Shown here: piece by piece, positions 12,017 to 22,029 of the stretch
Layout of the letters: every line of letters starts with the position of its first letter
Position numbering within the stretch: the first letter of the stretch is position 1
Assembly (NCBI RefSeq): GCF_016545825.1
Contig: NC_052622.1
Location: 11,475,001-11,539,000 of the forward strand
Length of the DNA: 64,000 nucleotides
Direction: 5' to 3'
Source: Eucalyptus grandis
Taxonomy: Eukaryota > Streptophyta > Magnoliopsida > Myrtales > Myrtaceae
Notes under the pieces: model-generated
Told to the model about the DNA's origin: nothing
The model's input: the letters and a program-made list of their open reading frames with translations, nothing else
The model's database searches: none
Made by a program: the position numbers and the translations under genes

Positions 12017-13170
12017 TTACTCGGCAATGAAGGAATGGGTTGCTCCCGGATCAAACAAAGCGTAAGCAGGATGGTCATTCAGTGAAACCATACTTGTGAT
12101 CACGTCAGGCACAATTTCTGCCTGACCCTGTGTGATAGCATAAACTATGCCTTGAACTGGAGGTCTTAACTGTCCTCCTTGTGGCACATTATGAGGGGTA
12201 TACCCTCTTATCTGTCCCATTTTCCACAGCAGCAATAACTGTGGTTGTCCTCTTGGTCTTCTAGGACAATCTCTAGCCAGGTGGCCCTACTGACCACATT
12301 CAAAACAGGCGCCCATCCTTCTAGGGCACTGATTCGCACCATGCCATCTTCCACACAGACGACATGCGACGTTCTGGCTCAACCCTGACTTTCCAACTCC
12401 ACCCTTCCTGTTGGGCGGAACTTGGAATCTACCTCCAGGCATGGGTCTCTTTCCCTGGCGAATTCCTTCTCTATGAGAGCTGAACCTCAATCCAGATGAG
12501 GCAGCCTGCTCATTAAAACCTCTCTCTATAATCTGAGCTCGATGATAGACCTCTCGATAACTTGTCAGGTCTAATGGTAGCAGAGGTCGTTTCAACTCAG
12601 AACGAAGACCATTTCTGAATTTTCGAGCTTTCTCTTCTAGATCCTTGACCAATCTTGGAGCATATTGTGAAAGCTCCATAAATTTGACCCCATACTGGTC
12701 AACAAACATTAATCCCTAACGAAGGCGTTGGAACTCCTCCATCTTTTGTTCTCGGGCCATACCCGAAAAATATTGATTATTGAAAGCTCTGAGGAAGGCG
12801 TCTCACACCGGGATCACACCTTCAGGAAATATTGTGTCTTTGGCGGCTCTCCGCCATATATTGGCATTGCCCTACAACTGATAGACGGCTAGGGTTACCT
12901 TCTCAGCTTCGGTGCACATCAGGAGTGCAAAGGTTTTCTCTAGATCATGTATCCATAGTGAAGCGGCCTCAGGGTCTCCAGTACCCGTAAATCTTGGCGG
13001 ACTCAACTTCAGGAATTGCTCCACTAGCTTGTGGATTGACTTTTCTCTCTATGCCACAATGTTCTCAGGTTGAACTTCGGCAGGTGCGGCAACGAGTGCG
13101 GCGGTGTAGCGCCTCAACGGGTGCGCAGGGGGCTTGATTCAAGGTCTGCTGTGCCATGACATCTCTCATG
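12017..13170 (-). pseudogene. Gypsy gag and protease (broken)
   Basis: Minus-strand gag (structural protein packaging element RNA) and start of protease. From 13050 downward: FLKLSPPRFTGTGDPEAA and LWIHDLEKTFAL, the retrotransposon gag domain. Next come NQYFSGMAREQKMEEF and the ORF 12287-12709. Two zinc-knuckle-like motifs follow: CRLCGRWHGANQC, which lacks the usual spacing, and CFECGQ-GHLARDC, which is split by a stop at the ORF end. The protease motif is FDPGATHSFIAE (12017-12060), where the common FDSGATHSF has Pro in place of Ser. Stops occur at several points. The PBS and LTR B lie just upstream. Confidence 0.85.
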
Positions 13171-13551
13171 GCCTCTAGCCTGCGTAATCCCTTCTATTCT
13201 TGGATCACCAGGGGCTGCTACCCCGGCACCCACTACAAGTGGTGCCACTCCACTCGCACTAGCTTGAGCTAGCACTTGCCACAGCCTCCTCAAGTACCGA
13301 CCATGGTCGGCGTTCTACCCCGAGTCACGGCACGAACGGTCCTTTTGGTAGTTCTTTTCTCCTAATCACTCATAGCTCAGCTTTATCTACCAAAACCTGC
13401 TTCCAATTCCATATTGAATAAGAAACATATTGATCTAAAACATAAGCAAGTCTATCACTCAACTACCATAGACATGCACCAGCATAAATTGAAAGGCCTT
13501 TCCTACTACTCTCATGAACCATTGCTCCTTATCACTCTAATCTTGAACTTC
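13171..13551 (-). other. Leader of gypsy element B
   Basis: This region lies between the PBS and the gag domain. It may include the poorly conserved gag N-terminus. No separate gene is visible. Confidence 0.45.
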
Positions 13552-13563
13552 GCTCTGATACCA
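13552..13563 (-). promoter_or_regulatory. Primer binding site of gypsy element B
   Basis: Minus strand TGGTATCAGAGC is the complement of the initiator tRNA-Met 3' end, the usual plant gypsy/copia primer. It lies 11 bases from the LTR B end at 13575. Confidence 0.85.
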
Positions 13564-13869
13564 CCAAAACGGGATGTCACGCCCTGATCCTCAAGCGCGT
13601 TCCCATCCCTTACCTAGTCAATTAATAGTGACGTCCCATGATGCATCGCCGACCCATTTATTTTAATACGCATGCGAAAGCATATAAATAAATCCCCAGA
13701 CAATAAAGCAATGGGATAGAAAAGTAGGGCCATATTTTTCAAACCTGAAAAATCACAACCACACTTTTATACAAAGCAAACCTCATAATATATGTTACAA
13801 TACTATTAACAAGTCAGATCTATCACACATCAAATCACAACTCAGAGTTTGCAAAATAGGGTAGGGGTC

Positions 13870-14424
13870 TCAATCTTCATCCGGGTCATACTCTGGATCC
13901 TCCCCCGGCTCATCCTTCGATTCCTCTTCCAGTTCTTCTTTAGGGTCCTCCTCTTCAAGCTCCTCCTCAGGCTCTTCTTCAGGTTCCTCTTCTTCAGGCT
14001 CCTCTTCTTTAGGCTCCTCCTCCTGCTCAACAATCTCACCTTCCTTTTCGTTCCAACTGGAGTCCATGGCCGAGTACACGGGAGTGTCAAAGTCACCCTC
14101 GAGCTTAGGGTCTTTGGCATCGATCACCGCTCCATCCTCGGGATATGCAGTTCCCTTCCCGAACGCTACCTCTAAGACATACAAAGGCACATCACCTTCC
14201 GGTATGGGACCCTCTCTTCGCCCATCATGGTAGTGACGATACCACGATCGATACTCGTGGGGCACCATGTCATCTCTACCCACGTCAACCCAGACGGTGG
14301 ATTTCACCAAAACATACTCTAGTCCTTTTGGGTGGGGGTGTATCGGAAAGTGATATCCTATCTCAGTGATCTCTTCGGGTATACCAAACTGCATGGAAGG
14401 ACGAGGAGGTGGAGGTGCTGCCAT
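13870..14424 (-). CDS. LTR-encoded acidic protein, function unknown
   Basis: An uninterrupted 184-codon ORF lying wholly inside LTR B and in the element's own sense. The first ~15 residues are Ala/Pro-rich (MAAPPPPRPSM). Residues ~20-115 look globular, with VWVDVGRDDMVPHEYRSWY and a Tyr/His-rich stretch. The last ~55 residues are almost all Glu with Pro, Lys and Asp, ending EYDPDED. No signal peptide, membrane segment or enzymatic motif is visible, and I recognise no family. The start is chosen because the ATG follows the leader module (ATTTCAGGTCCTTAG) shared with two other LTRs, and a relic of the same ORF start exists at 50516. The open frame across low-complexity sequence could partly be compositional. 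Expression is not shown. Confidence 0.5.
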   Translation of the reverse strand: MAAPPPPRPSMQFGIPEEITEIGYHFPIHPHPKGLEYVLVKSTVWVDVGRDDMVPHEYRSWYRHYHDGRREGPIPEGDVPLYVLEVAFGKGTAYPEDGAVIDAKDPKLEGDFDTPVYSAMDSSWNEKEGEIVEQEEEPKEEEPEEEEPEEEPEEELEEEDPKEELEEESKDEPGEDPEYDPDED

Positions 14425-14478
14425 CTAAGGACCTGAAATGTTATCCCACAACGGGGTGAGACAACGTCTCAACGAGTT
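14422..14478 (-). promoter_or_regulatory. Leader module upstream of LTR ORF (LTR B copy)
   Basis: In the element sense: ACTCGTTGAG, then TCTCACCCCGTTGTGGGA, TAACATTTCAG and the ORF's ATG. The same order occurs at 4731-4788 (minus) and 50459-50518 (plus). ATTTCAG resembles a plant 3' splice site, so the ATG may open a second exon. That is an inference. Confidence 0.5.
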
Positions 14479-14734
14479 CTACCCCCAAAGACCCAATTAG
14501 GAAGCCAATACGCCTTAGAGGCTGCTTAAGCACAACACGGGTCAGAGGACTTACCTTGGCCTCAGCTCCATCCTACAAATCAATATTGTTTACAAATGTC
14601 TCATATCACAACAACCAATCACCTCACCACATCATATCAAATTAATAATCAATCGACCTAGTTGATTACATGTCATCACGACCTCCCTCCGATTGATATA
14701 TTCAATACTATCTATAATGTCCTCTCAAATTAGG

Positions 14735-14995
14735 ACTCGCTCACTCTAAGCTGAAAATAGATAGTATAACTCGCGCTAAGCTGATAATTAGCGTACTGCT
14801 CTCAATCTAAGCTGACATATCGAACCCTTGGGTGAATATAGTACACCAATAATGCTCTCTCTAAGCTGATAGGGTATACTGCTCGCAAATTAAGCTGACA
14901 TATCAGAGCATGTAGGTTGATATACTATATCGGTATACAGCTCGCAATCTAAGCTGACATATCGCCTGTAAGCTGATATAGTATACAACACCCAA
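14735..14995. repeat. Degenerate tandem repeat with AAGCTGACATATC core
   Basis: Units beginning CTCGC or CTCTC and containing AAGCTGA plus CATATC or a close variant recur about six times, with alternating short (~27 bp) and long (~59 bp) spacing. TATACTG and GTATACA words occur between them. The repeat is within LTR B. Confidence 0.75.
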
Positions 14996-17106
14996 CCATT
15001 CAATCAATTTGTAAATTTTATTATACCCAATAAAAATACACGTGTGTGGGTACACAATCAGCCTTAGCCAAAATACAAGGTTTTCACTTTTGAACCACCC
15101 ACAATTTTCAGCAGTCCTAAAAACAGACTTTTGGCGGCGTAGACCGACGGCAAGCTAGTAATTTTCCAATTAATTTCCAAAATTAATTAATTTTGGGCTA
15201 AATTCCCAAAAATACAAATCACCCACAATTGGCACAAATTAAAGCTCAATTAAATAAACAGATTGCACCACAATAATCAGCATAAAATTCCGATCACCAA
15301 TTATCCCGATCTAATTTATGGAAAATAATTTAATTAATTAAATAATTATGGAAAATATTAAATAAATGTCAATAAATCCAACTTAGGCCCATAATGCCTA
15401 ATTGAACGCCAAAATGGACCCGGAAAATTTCCGAGTCACTCTAGATAAATACCAAAGCTATTTCTAGACCCTAATTGTACTAACTATCCACCTAACATGC
15501 ATCGGCAATTAATTAAATTCACTAATCTAATCTAACTATCCACCTAAACCATGCTTAATCTAAACTAATCAATCCTTAAGCGTCATTAACCTACTAAGCG
15601 AGGATTAGTGAGTTAAACTCACTCATTTGACGAACGACTCGATGCAAAATGACGGAAACGTCATGGGGCTCGACTCTCCTCAAGGCGGGCCAAGCTTTCG
15701 AGGCCCAGAACGACCTCAAAACAGGCCACGAACACAACTAGACACCCACTACACTTTGCCTCTATTTTGAGCTGCAAAAGAGAGAAACCAAGGCTGAAAG
15801 AGGCGGCAAGGCTCGGGGAAGGCTGCACGAGCACTTGATGGGCTAAACGGTGGCTCCAGTGGGCTTCCACAGCTACTCATGGCGGCTGGATAGCCTCCTG
15901 GACACATGGACAGAGGCAAACGATGGGCTGGGACGCGCAGACAAGTAGCACGACGTGGGGGAAACGCGCGACCACCAACGACAGGCACGCGAGATGGTGG
16001 ACGGTGACAGTGTGTGGTGGTGCGGCTACTTTCAACGACTTGCTGATTCCTCTGCAGATTGAAGTCTCCAAAGCACACCGAGGAAGGAGGAGGGGCGGTC
16101 GCACGGCAAGAGGAGGAAGAGGAAAAAGAGAGAGAGGGAACCAAGGGCCACTTGCCTTGTTTTTCCACAAATTTGTCCCCTTGACTCGACCTCAGCCACA
16201 GCTAGTCTCCATGGCCACAAATCTGCCACCTATGCTCTTCTTGTAACCCTTGAAATGGTCCAAAAATGGGCTAAGCAAGGAGGCAAACGAATTTGCTTAG
16301 GATTTCCTCCAATTGGACACTCATTCATGCATAAATCAATCCAAATTGGCCTCAATAAATCCCGTTATCGAGTCAATAATCCAATTGGTATTTTTCCTCA
16401 CCAATTGATCCCACTTGCTTCCCATTTTGTGAGCAAAAACGACCCTGGCATTTTCTGAACAAAAACAGCCCTAGTACAACTTTTTCCCAAAAAGTCTCGG
16501 TTTGCAAAAAAATATTTTGAGACTGAGTCAACATTCCTAGAATTTATTGTGACATGACAGAACCTTGAATTTATGAAATCGGACTCGAATTCGTGGTTAA
16601 TTACAATTTGACGCGATTTTAACGTGGCATAGGGTATTGGGTAACTTTCAGAAATTTTTCAGTACAAATGACCCGTAGTCGATTTTCTTCAAGCCATAAT
16701 GAACCCACTCGACTCATTGGCAACTCTCGGTTGTCATAAAAATCTCGATGATTCAAATACGGCACAAGATACTAAAACAATGAGAAAAATCAGTCTAGTG
16801 CCAGCCGACGAGAATTTTACAATTTAGTGGTATCACCCACGATTAACCACACATTTCCGTCGAACCAACCTATCTCTAACCTCAAATCGATTTTTAACTG
16901 TGCTGTAATGGCCTCTAAAGATAAGCACAATCGAATAGCCGATTCCTGGTCGAATTTTCAAGTCTATTGCCTTAAAATTCCTTAATAGTTTCCCCAAATA
17001 GTCTAGTTATCTCGAGAGTGATCAACTCTGAGAATAGCCCTATAGGCGCATCAATGAAATGCCCGATTTATTCGGTAGAAAACAAGATCGAAAATCTGGG
17101 ATGTCA

Positions 17107-18335
17107 CGAAGTCACTTAAATGGTTGCTATAAATAGTTTTGGCACTAAAATGATCATTCAAAATGGTTTGACATAAAATATATCATTCATAAAATTGTTG
17201 CTCAAGAGTTTTAAAAATTAGAGCAAGCCAAAAACAATAAATCACGAAGAAAATATTCTAACTTTTACACTATTTTTCTTTGTTTCATTAGACTCAATAG
17301 AAAAATGACTAAGCAAACATTCTCTTAAAATAGTTTCATCTAAAATCACATAGATTTTTCCTAACAAAAAGAATAGTAAGTATAATCTTCTTCCCCTCTA
17401 GTAAGTTTGTATATATTTCTTCTCTGGTCTAGCTCTATTCTTAGATTGAACAACTAAGCTTCAAGCATTGTGAAAATGGATTACAATGCGTTTGGATCAG
17501 CTTTGTGACCTTCACATAGACGCAAAGAACCTAAGGTTAAAGAAGTTTCACAAAATGCAAAATATTGTTTGCCAAGAACTTGTAAAGGACTTTATTTTTA
17601 AAATAAACAGAGAATGAAAGTGGAAGCACAAATCTTTGTAGATAGCACCTTAGGCAAAGCTTGAAAGAGAGACGACAGCTTGTCGTCAAGGTCATTCGAC
17701 CACAAGCAACCCCGGTAAGCCTTGACCTCTACGACTTGTGCAACTAGTGAGCCAAGTGCATGAGAAAGACAATAACAGTGTTTTTAGAAGGCAAAAATAG
17801 AATTCACAATTATAAGTGAGTGTAAGATGGGAAGGAAAAAAGTCATTAGGCTCCATAATAGCAATCCAAAAATGCTGAAAGTGGCCCATGGCTTTCACAC
17901 AGTGCTCTCCAAAAAATTTATTAAATGCCCTAACTTTTCCTAAGGATTTTAGAGACCCAAAGTCCCTTGAGCTGAATGAAACACACTTCTCTTTGATCAA
18001 TAGCGAGGATCAATTCTAAGGAATGTTTGGAAACCAATCTAACCAAATTTCTTAATTTGTGAAAAATCAATGTGTTTAGCAATGTTCTTTGGTATATAAA
18101 TTACGCAACACACAATTTTAAAACTTCTTGTGTGAAAATACTAAGAAATATTTCTTTAGTGCCAATATTTTATGAAGGACCATTTTAGTGTCAAATATTT
18201 TTAAAATTGTCCATTTAAGTGACCTCAATAAGCCACATCAGTTTTTTGTCACTTTAATATTGCTCTATAAAAATGTGGCACATAAATAATTGCTTAAAAA
18301 AATTTAGCACCAAAGTAAGTGCCTTACAATAATTG
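17107..18335. mobile_element. Non-autonomous TIR element, copy 1 (left end truncated)
   Basis: The left arm (17109 onward, AGTCACTTAAATGG, then TTTTGGCACTAAAATGATC) is repeated in inverted form at the right end (rc of about 18160-18226). The right arm continues outward to about 18335, giving a terminal inverted repeat of roughly 190 bp of which only the inner ~70 bp remain on the left. LTR B begins exactly at the broken left edge. The interior has no transposase-like ORF. The first ~620 bp match the element at 37905-38625. No superfamily can be assigned because the outer ends and TSD are not both present. Confidence 0.65.
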
Positions 18336-19184
18336 TAGTATTGATATCATCCTCATCCCTACCTACCAAAACTTCAAAACTTAGGTCAACTTTATTTAGA
18401 AAATAGCAATTGAATACTTGAGCCTTCCCCTTATTTTTCTGCTATTCAAGTGGAAATTCCTGTCAAAATAAAAGTATGCATAATATGATTTCCAAAAGAT
18501 TATGAAATGGCATGATTACAATTGCAAATGACCTTAGCATCCATATGTATAGGTTTCTAGATCAATCAAATTTCAAATTTCATAAAGTAAAAATTTAGAA
18601 ATAAAAGTCATGCTTACTTTTTCCATATAATGCTAAAAAGATCTATTAAATATTTTGAAAACTCTTGATAAAATGTTCAATTTTTTGGCCTGATGCTAAT
18701 AAAAAGTTACATATGAATGATATATCTTCTATACATTAAGGGAAGTCAGGTTTGGCCTCGCTTTTACTAAGTTTCATCCCAAAATTGTCCTCGGGTAAGA
18801 AAAAGATCTAAAGTGAAAGAAAAGAATATTTATCTATACATTCAGTTTCATATCCCTTTCTCATTAATTTTCATCACACACACCAACTCATGAAAATCAG
18901 TCCCTTATCGGTTCAATGTGTACAGATGAGGTTGTACATATGCCTAATACTGTGGAATGTGAAGCTGTCTAGGCCTCCCTTTGTAGCGTGCCTTGGGCTT
19001 CTGTATGCATTTCACCTTTATCCCTTAAGCCTGTGAGTCAGTCTTGCCAATTCTATAGGATTTATTTCTAGTTTATTCTTATTAGAAACAAATTTAAGGC
19101 CTCTACACAAGGCCTGAATCCCAAGATTTCATACACGTTTGGTTCCAAGAAAGGTGAAACCGTCTAGGCCTCCCTGTATGCATT
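18336..19184. other. AT-rich spacer
   Basis: No gene is recognised. A short phrase, GTCTAGGCCTCCCT, occurs twice (18968 and 19162), each time with GTATGCAT downstream, a local partial duplication. Confidence 0.5.
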
Positions 19185-19189
19185 ATACT
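19185..19189. repeat. Left target-site duplication of copia 1 (ATACT)
   Basis: ATACT precedes the TGATG start of the 5' LTR and is repeated at 25660-25664 right after the 3' LTR's CAACA end. Confidence 0.9.
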
Positions 19190-19654
19190 TGATGTTTTTT
19201 ATTAATGTGATGGGCTTAAGGCCCATCCGCCCATGTTGGGCCTAAAAGCCCGGCCCACAAAATTAGGGCCCATGGATGGAGGGATACGATGAAGAGGTAT
19301 GTTTTATATTTTTGAGGGGACGTATAAAAGGGAGGACAGAGAGAGACGAATACACCTTTTGGCAAAAAGAGCATACGTTTCCTCTCCCTCTCTCCCTCCA
19401 AAAGAAAACCAAAAAGCTTAAGGCGACGTCGTCTTCCCTTCAAGGCCAATCGACGTCATCGGATCGAACAGGATCGTTTTTTCTCTTCCTCTTATCGGCG
19501 TCGGTGTTTAATCTATGGTTAACAAGGTACGCTCGAATCCGTGGTGTGCTTTAGGATCGGTGATACATGATTTTCCCGAGCTTGTCTTCCGCATTCGTTT
19601 TAGGGGTTTGATTTAGTGTCAAATCCGGTTTTTGGGAATCTGTTAATCCCAACA
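19190..19654 (+). repeat. 5' LTR of copia 1
   Basis: 465 bp, TGATGTTTTT to CCCAACA. It carries a TATAAAAG box at 19323-19330 and aligns along its whole length with 25196-25659. Confidence 0.95.
19323..19330 (+). promoter_or_regulatory. TATA box in copia 1 LTR
   Basis: TATAAAAG followed by GGAGG lies about a third of the way into the LTR, a usual place for an LTR promoter. The same box is at 25328-25335 in the 3' LTR. Confidence 0.6.
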
Positions 19655-19655
19655 T

Positions 19656-19667
19656 TGGTATCAGAGC
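19656..19667 (+). promoter_or_regulatory. Primer binding site of copia 1
   Basis: TGGTATCAGAGC lies one base after the LTR end and is complementary to initiator tRNA-Met. Confidence 0.92.
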
Positions 19668-19956
19668 CCTAGTTCATGTTTTCCCTACCCCTTTCATGTT
19701 TTTTGATTGATTTTTCACAAAAATAATCGGCCGACACGGATCGGGGCGCAAAATCCCGACACCCGAGCATTGTTGGTCCATTTTTTCGAGTTTTTGTAAG
19801 TCAAAATCGATTTCTGAAAGCATAGGATGAAAGGGCTCGTCGAGACGAGTCCGTCAACGGGTTGTGCGCCACCGGGAGACGCCGGACGCGCCCACACGCG
19901 CGGCCAGAAGCCGCTGCGCGTGGGCGCCACGCGCCGGTCGGCGAACCGACGCGTGC

Positions 19957-20220
19957 TGACGTCACCGTGACGTCACGGTAACCGACGGGATGATGTCATC
20001 GATGACGTCATCGCCGATGACCGTTGACCGGCCGGTCACCGGCCGGCGACTCAACCCGACCCGACCCACATGGAAGCCTGGCACATGCCACGCACGTGCC
20101 GACTGACGTCTGCGTGACGTCATCCCGTGCACGCGTGCAGCACGTGCCAGTTGGTTCGTCCGACCCGGTCCGACCAGTCCGACCACCGGCGACCTGACCA
20201 TTGACCGTTGACCGTTGACC
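19957..20220 (+). promoter_or_regulatory. Cluster of TGACGTCA and TTGACC motifs in copia 1 leader
   Basis: Four perfect TGACGTCA palindromes (19957, 19968, 20003, 20115) and four TTGACC motifs (20024, 20201, 20208, 20215) lie within 264 bases of a GC-rich leader. TGACG is bound by plant TGA-type bZIP factors and TTGAC is the core of the WRKY W-box. Whether they act as an enhancer here is inference. Confidence 0.6.
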
Positions 20221-20340
20221 CAAAAAAGAAAAAGGGAAAAGAATGTGTTTCTTTTTTAATTAAGTCTATGTGGATTATATGTGATCCTTTATTTGTTCTG
20301 CATTTGTTGCAAGAACAATTCTGCATTTGTTGCAGGAACT

Positions 20341-20646
20341 ATGCCTCCCCTCAGGTTGCGCACACATACTCGCGCAATTACCGATGAACAAAAGGAAAGG
20401 CTTTCTAAGTTGATAGCTGAGCTTACTGATCATCGATGGGAGAGTGGTGACTTAATTAATCACGTCCTTGAAGTCAACGGAAAAATTCAAAAGGTCATAT
20501 GGAATGGTCGTCCTATGCCACAGTCAGAGATTGTGCAATTTTTCATGAACAACCTTCCACCTGAATGGCAAGGAGTGTTGAATCGCATATGGGATGTCAA
20601 CAGAGCTGCTTCATTTAAAAAAAATTGTAATGGATTTTGTAGATGA
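20341..20646 (+). pseudogene. Extra ORF upstream of copia 1 gag, function unknown
   Basis: A 101-codon ORF starting MPPLRLRTHTRAITDEQ, in the element sense, between leader and gag. The ATG used here follows TTGCAGGAACT, which resembles a 3' splice site; an in-frame ATG also exists upstream at 20281. The protein is predicted helical with ERLSKLIAELTDH, IQKVIWNGRPMPQSEI and VQFFMNNLPPEWQGV. No known domain is recognised. After eight A's at 20617-20624 the frame ends soon. One base less would continue for about 34 more codons through VMDFVDEYYWIVTREK to a stop near 20726, so a slip in the A-run is likely. It could be a captured host exon or an accessory ORF of this family. No enzymatic motif is visible. 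Confidence 0.45.
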
Positions 20647-20726
20647 ATATTATTGGATTGTCACAAGGGAAAAGATCAAGAAATTGAACAAAAGAGGATC
20701 TTTCCCAGTTCGTGTGCTGACTTGGT

Positions 20727-21130
20727 GTTAGATGTATTGGCTGATATTTGTTAAGTGTGCTTCGTGGACATCTTATGTAATGTTTACTACCCGATTTTTG
20801 TTGATGTAGCAACCGATATGTTAGTTGTATTATGTGAAAGCATTATTATTTTATTGGATGTCAATTATTATTTGTTTTCTGTTATTGCCAGTTGCTGTGG
20901 GTAGTTATAGAAGTTTTTGTAGCTTCATAGAATTTATTTTGCATAAGACAATTATATTAATGATAGTTTTAAGTTAGGATTTTTGGAGGATGATTGGAAA
21001 CTTAGTGACCTTTTGATTCTGAAACCTTACTTGAAATTGTTCATTAATATGATGGGTTTGTGCAAAAGGGATGCATAAATGATAGGCATTAATAATTCGT
21101 GCATATATGTGTCCGATGTGTTCAGATCAA
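20727..21130 (+). other. AT-rich spacer before copia 1 gag
   Basis: About 400 bases without coding potential, ending in GATGTGTTCAGATCA just before the gag ATG. TGTGTTCAG resembles a 3' splice site, so gag could be expressed from a spliced RNA (inference). Confidence 0.4.
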
Positions 21131-21985
21131 TGGCTTCAGCCACAAAGAACATAGTTGCCGAGCTGAACAAAGGTGAAAAGCTCAATGGTGACAACTATGA
21201 AATATGGCACATGAAAATCCAATATGTGCTGGAAAAGCAAGAGGCATTAGAAGCTCTTAACCTAACCATGGTAAAACCTGAAGAAGGAAACACTGCGCAG
21301 CACAAAAGAGATAAGGAAGCATTTGCTGCATGGAAAAGAAAGAACTCTCTTGCTCGCATTACGTTGCTGAGCAGCATGGAAAATGATGTCATACGAGAGT
21401 TTAGGCGTTTTGACAATGCCAAGGAAATGTGGGAAGCATTGGTAGCTAGATTTGGTCATACTTCGGTGACCAGACTGAGATAGCTCACTATTAGGTTTGA
21501 CTCTTATAAGACGCCCCATGGTCAGACCATGAAGCAACATTTTAAAAAGATGTCAAACATGATTAATGAGCTGAAAGATGCTGGCCATGTCCTCACTGAT
21601 GAGCAGCAAGTGCAAGCAGTGATTCGTTCATTGCCTCAGAGTTGGGAGCATATGAAGGTGCACCTGACCCATAATGAAAATATCAAAACCTTTGAGGATG
21701 CAGTGCGCCATCTTGAGCTGGAAAAGGACTGCCTCTTGGCAGCTAAGCCGGATGCTGAACTCTATCATGCTAGTTCTAGCTCACATGGAGCTTCGAGCTC
21801 CAAGCGCAAACGCCTTAACTAGTTTGATAAAGGGAAAGGCAAGGAAGCAGGTCCTTCAAGGAAGAAACCCAAGTTTAACCAACAAGAAAGAGGAAAGCGT
21901 CCTCGCATGAAGAAGCTTGCAAGGGTGAAGTGTTACAACTGTGACAAGAAGGGTCACTATGCTCGCGACTGTCGTGAACCGAAGA
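21131..21985 (+). pseudogene. Copia 1 gag with zinc knuckle (broken)
   Basis: Copia gag coats element RNA. It starts MASATKNIVAELNKGEKLNG at 21131. The typical DNYEIWHMKIQYVL and EMWEALVARF segments follow, then a stop at 21481 just after VTRLR. The frame resumes with LTIRFDSYK, MKQHFKKMSNMINELKDAG and VIRSLPQSWEHMK up to a stop near 21820. A CCHC zinc knuckle, CYNCDKKGHYARDC, is read at 21931-21975 with correct C-x2-C-x4-H-x4-C spacing. At least two nonsense changes interrupt it. Start choice: first ATG of the frame with family-like sequence. Confidence 0.88.
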
Positions 21986-22029
21986 AGGTAAACACCCCTT
22001 ATACTTTTTAGAACTTTACTTTTGTGTCG

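Larger units (their letters stand above)
13575..17106 (-). mobile_element. Gypsy LTR B (3.53 kb), 5' LTR position
   Basis: On the minus strand the LTR starts TGACATCCCAGA (at 17106) and ends GGGCGTGACA (at 13575), followed by spacer and PBS. It has a CT/GC-rich block at 15660-16240, a short-period repeat at 14735-14995, the shared leader module at 14422-14478 and a 184-codon ORF at 13870-14424. It does not match LTR A in sequence or termini. The base after 17106 opens directly into a TIR element, so that DNA was the insertion target. No matching TSD exists at the LTR A side, as expected if the two LTRs come from different insertions. Confidence 0.7.

Noticed and set aside
13842..14175. Lys/Arg-rich and Leu/Phe-rich ORFs over the LTR ORF
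   Set aside because: Shadow frames of the Glu-rich repeat coding for the minus-strand ORF 13870-14424.
15661..16246. ORFs of 60-139 codons on both strands in LTR B
   Set aside because: GC- and CT-rich LTR promoter-like DNA. Frames overlap on opposite strands and no motif is seen.
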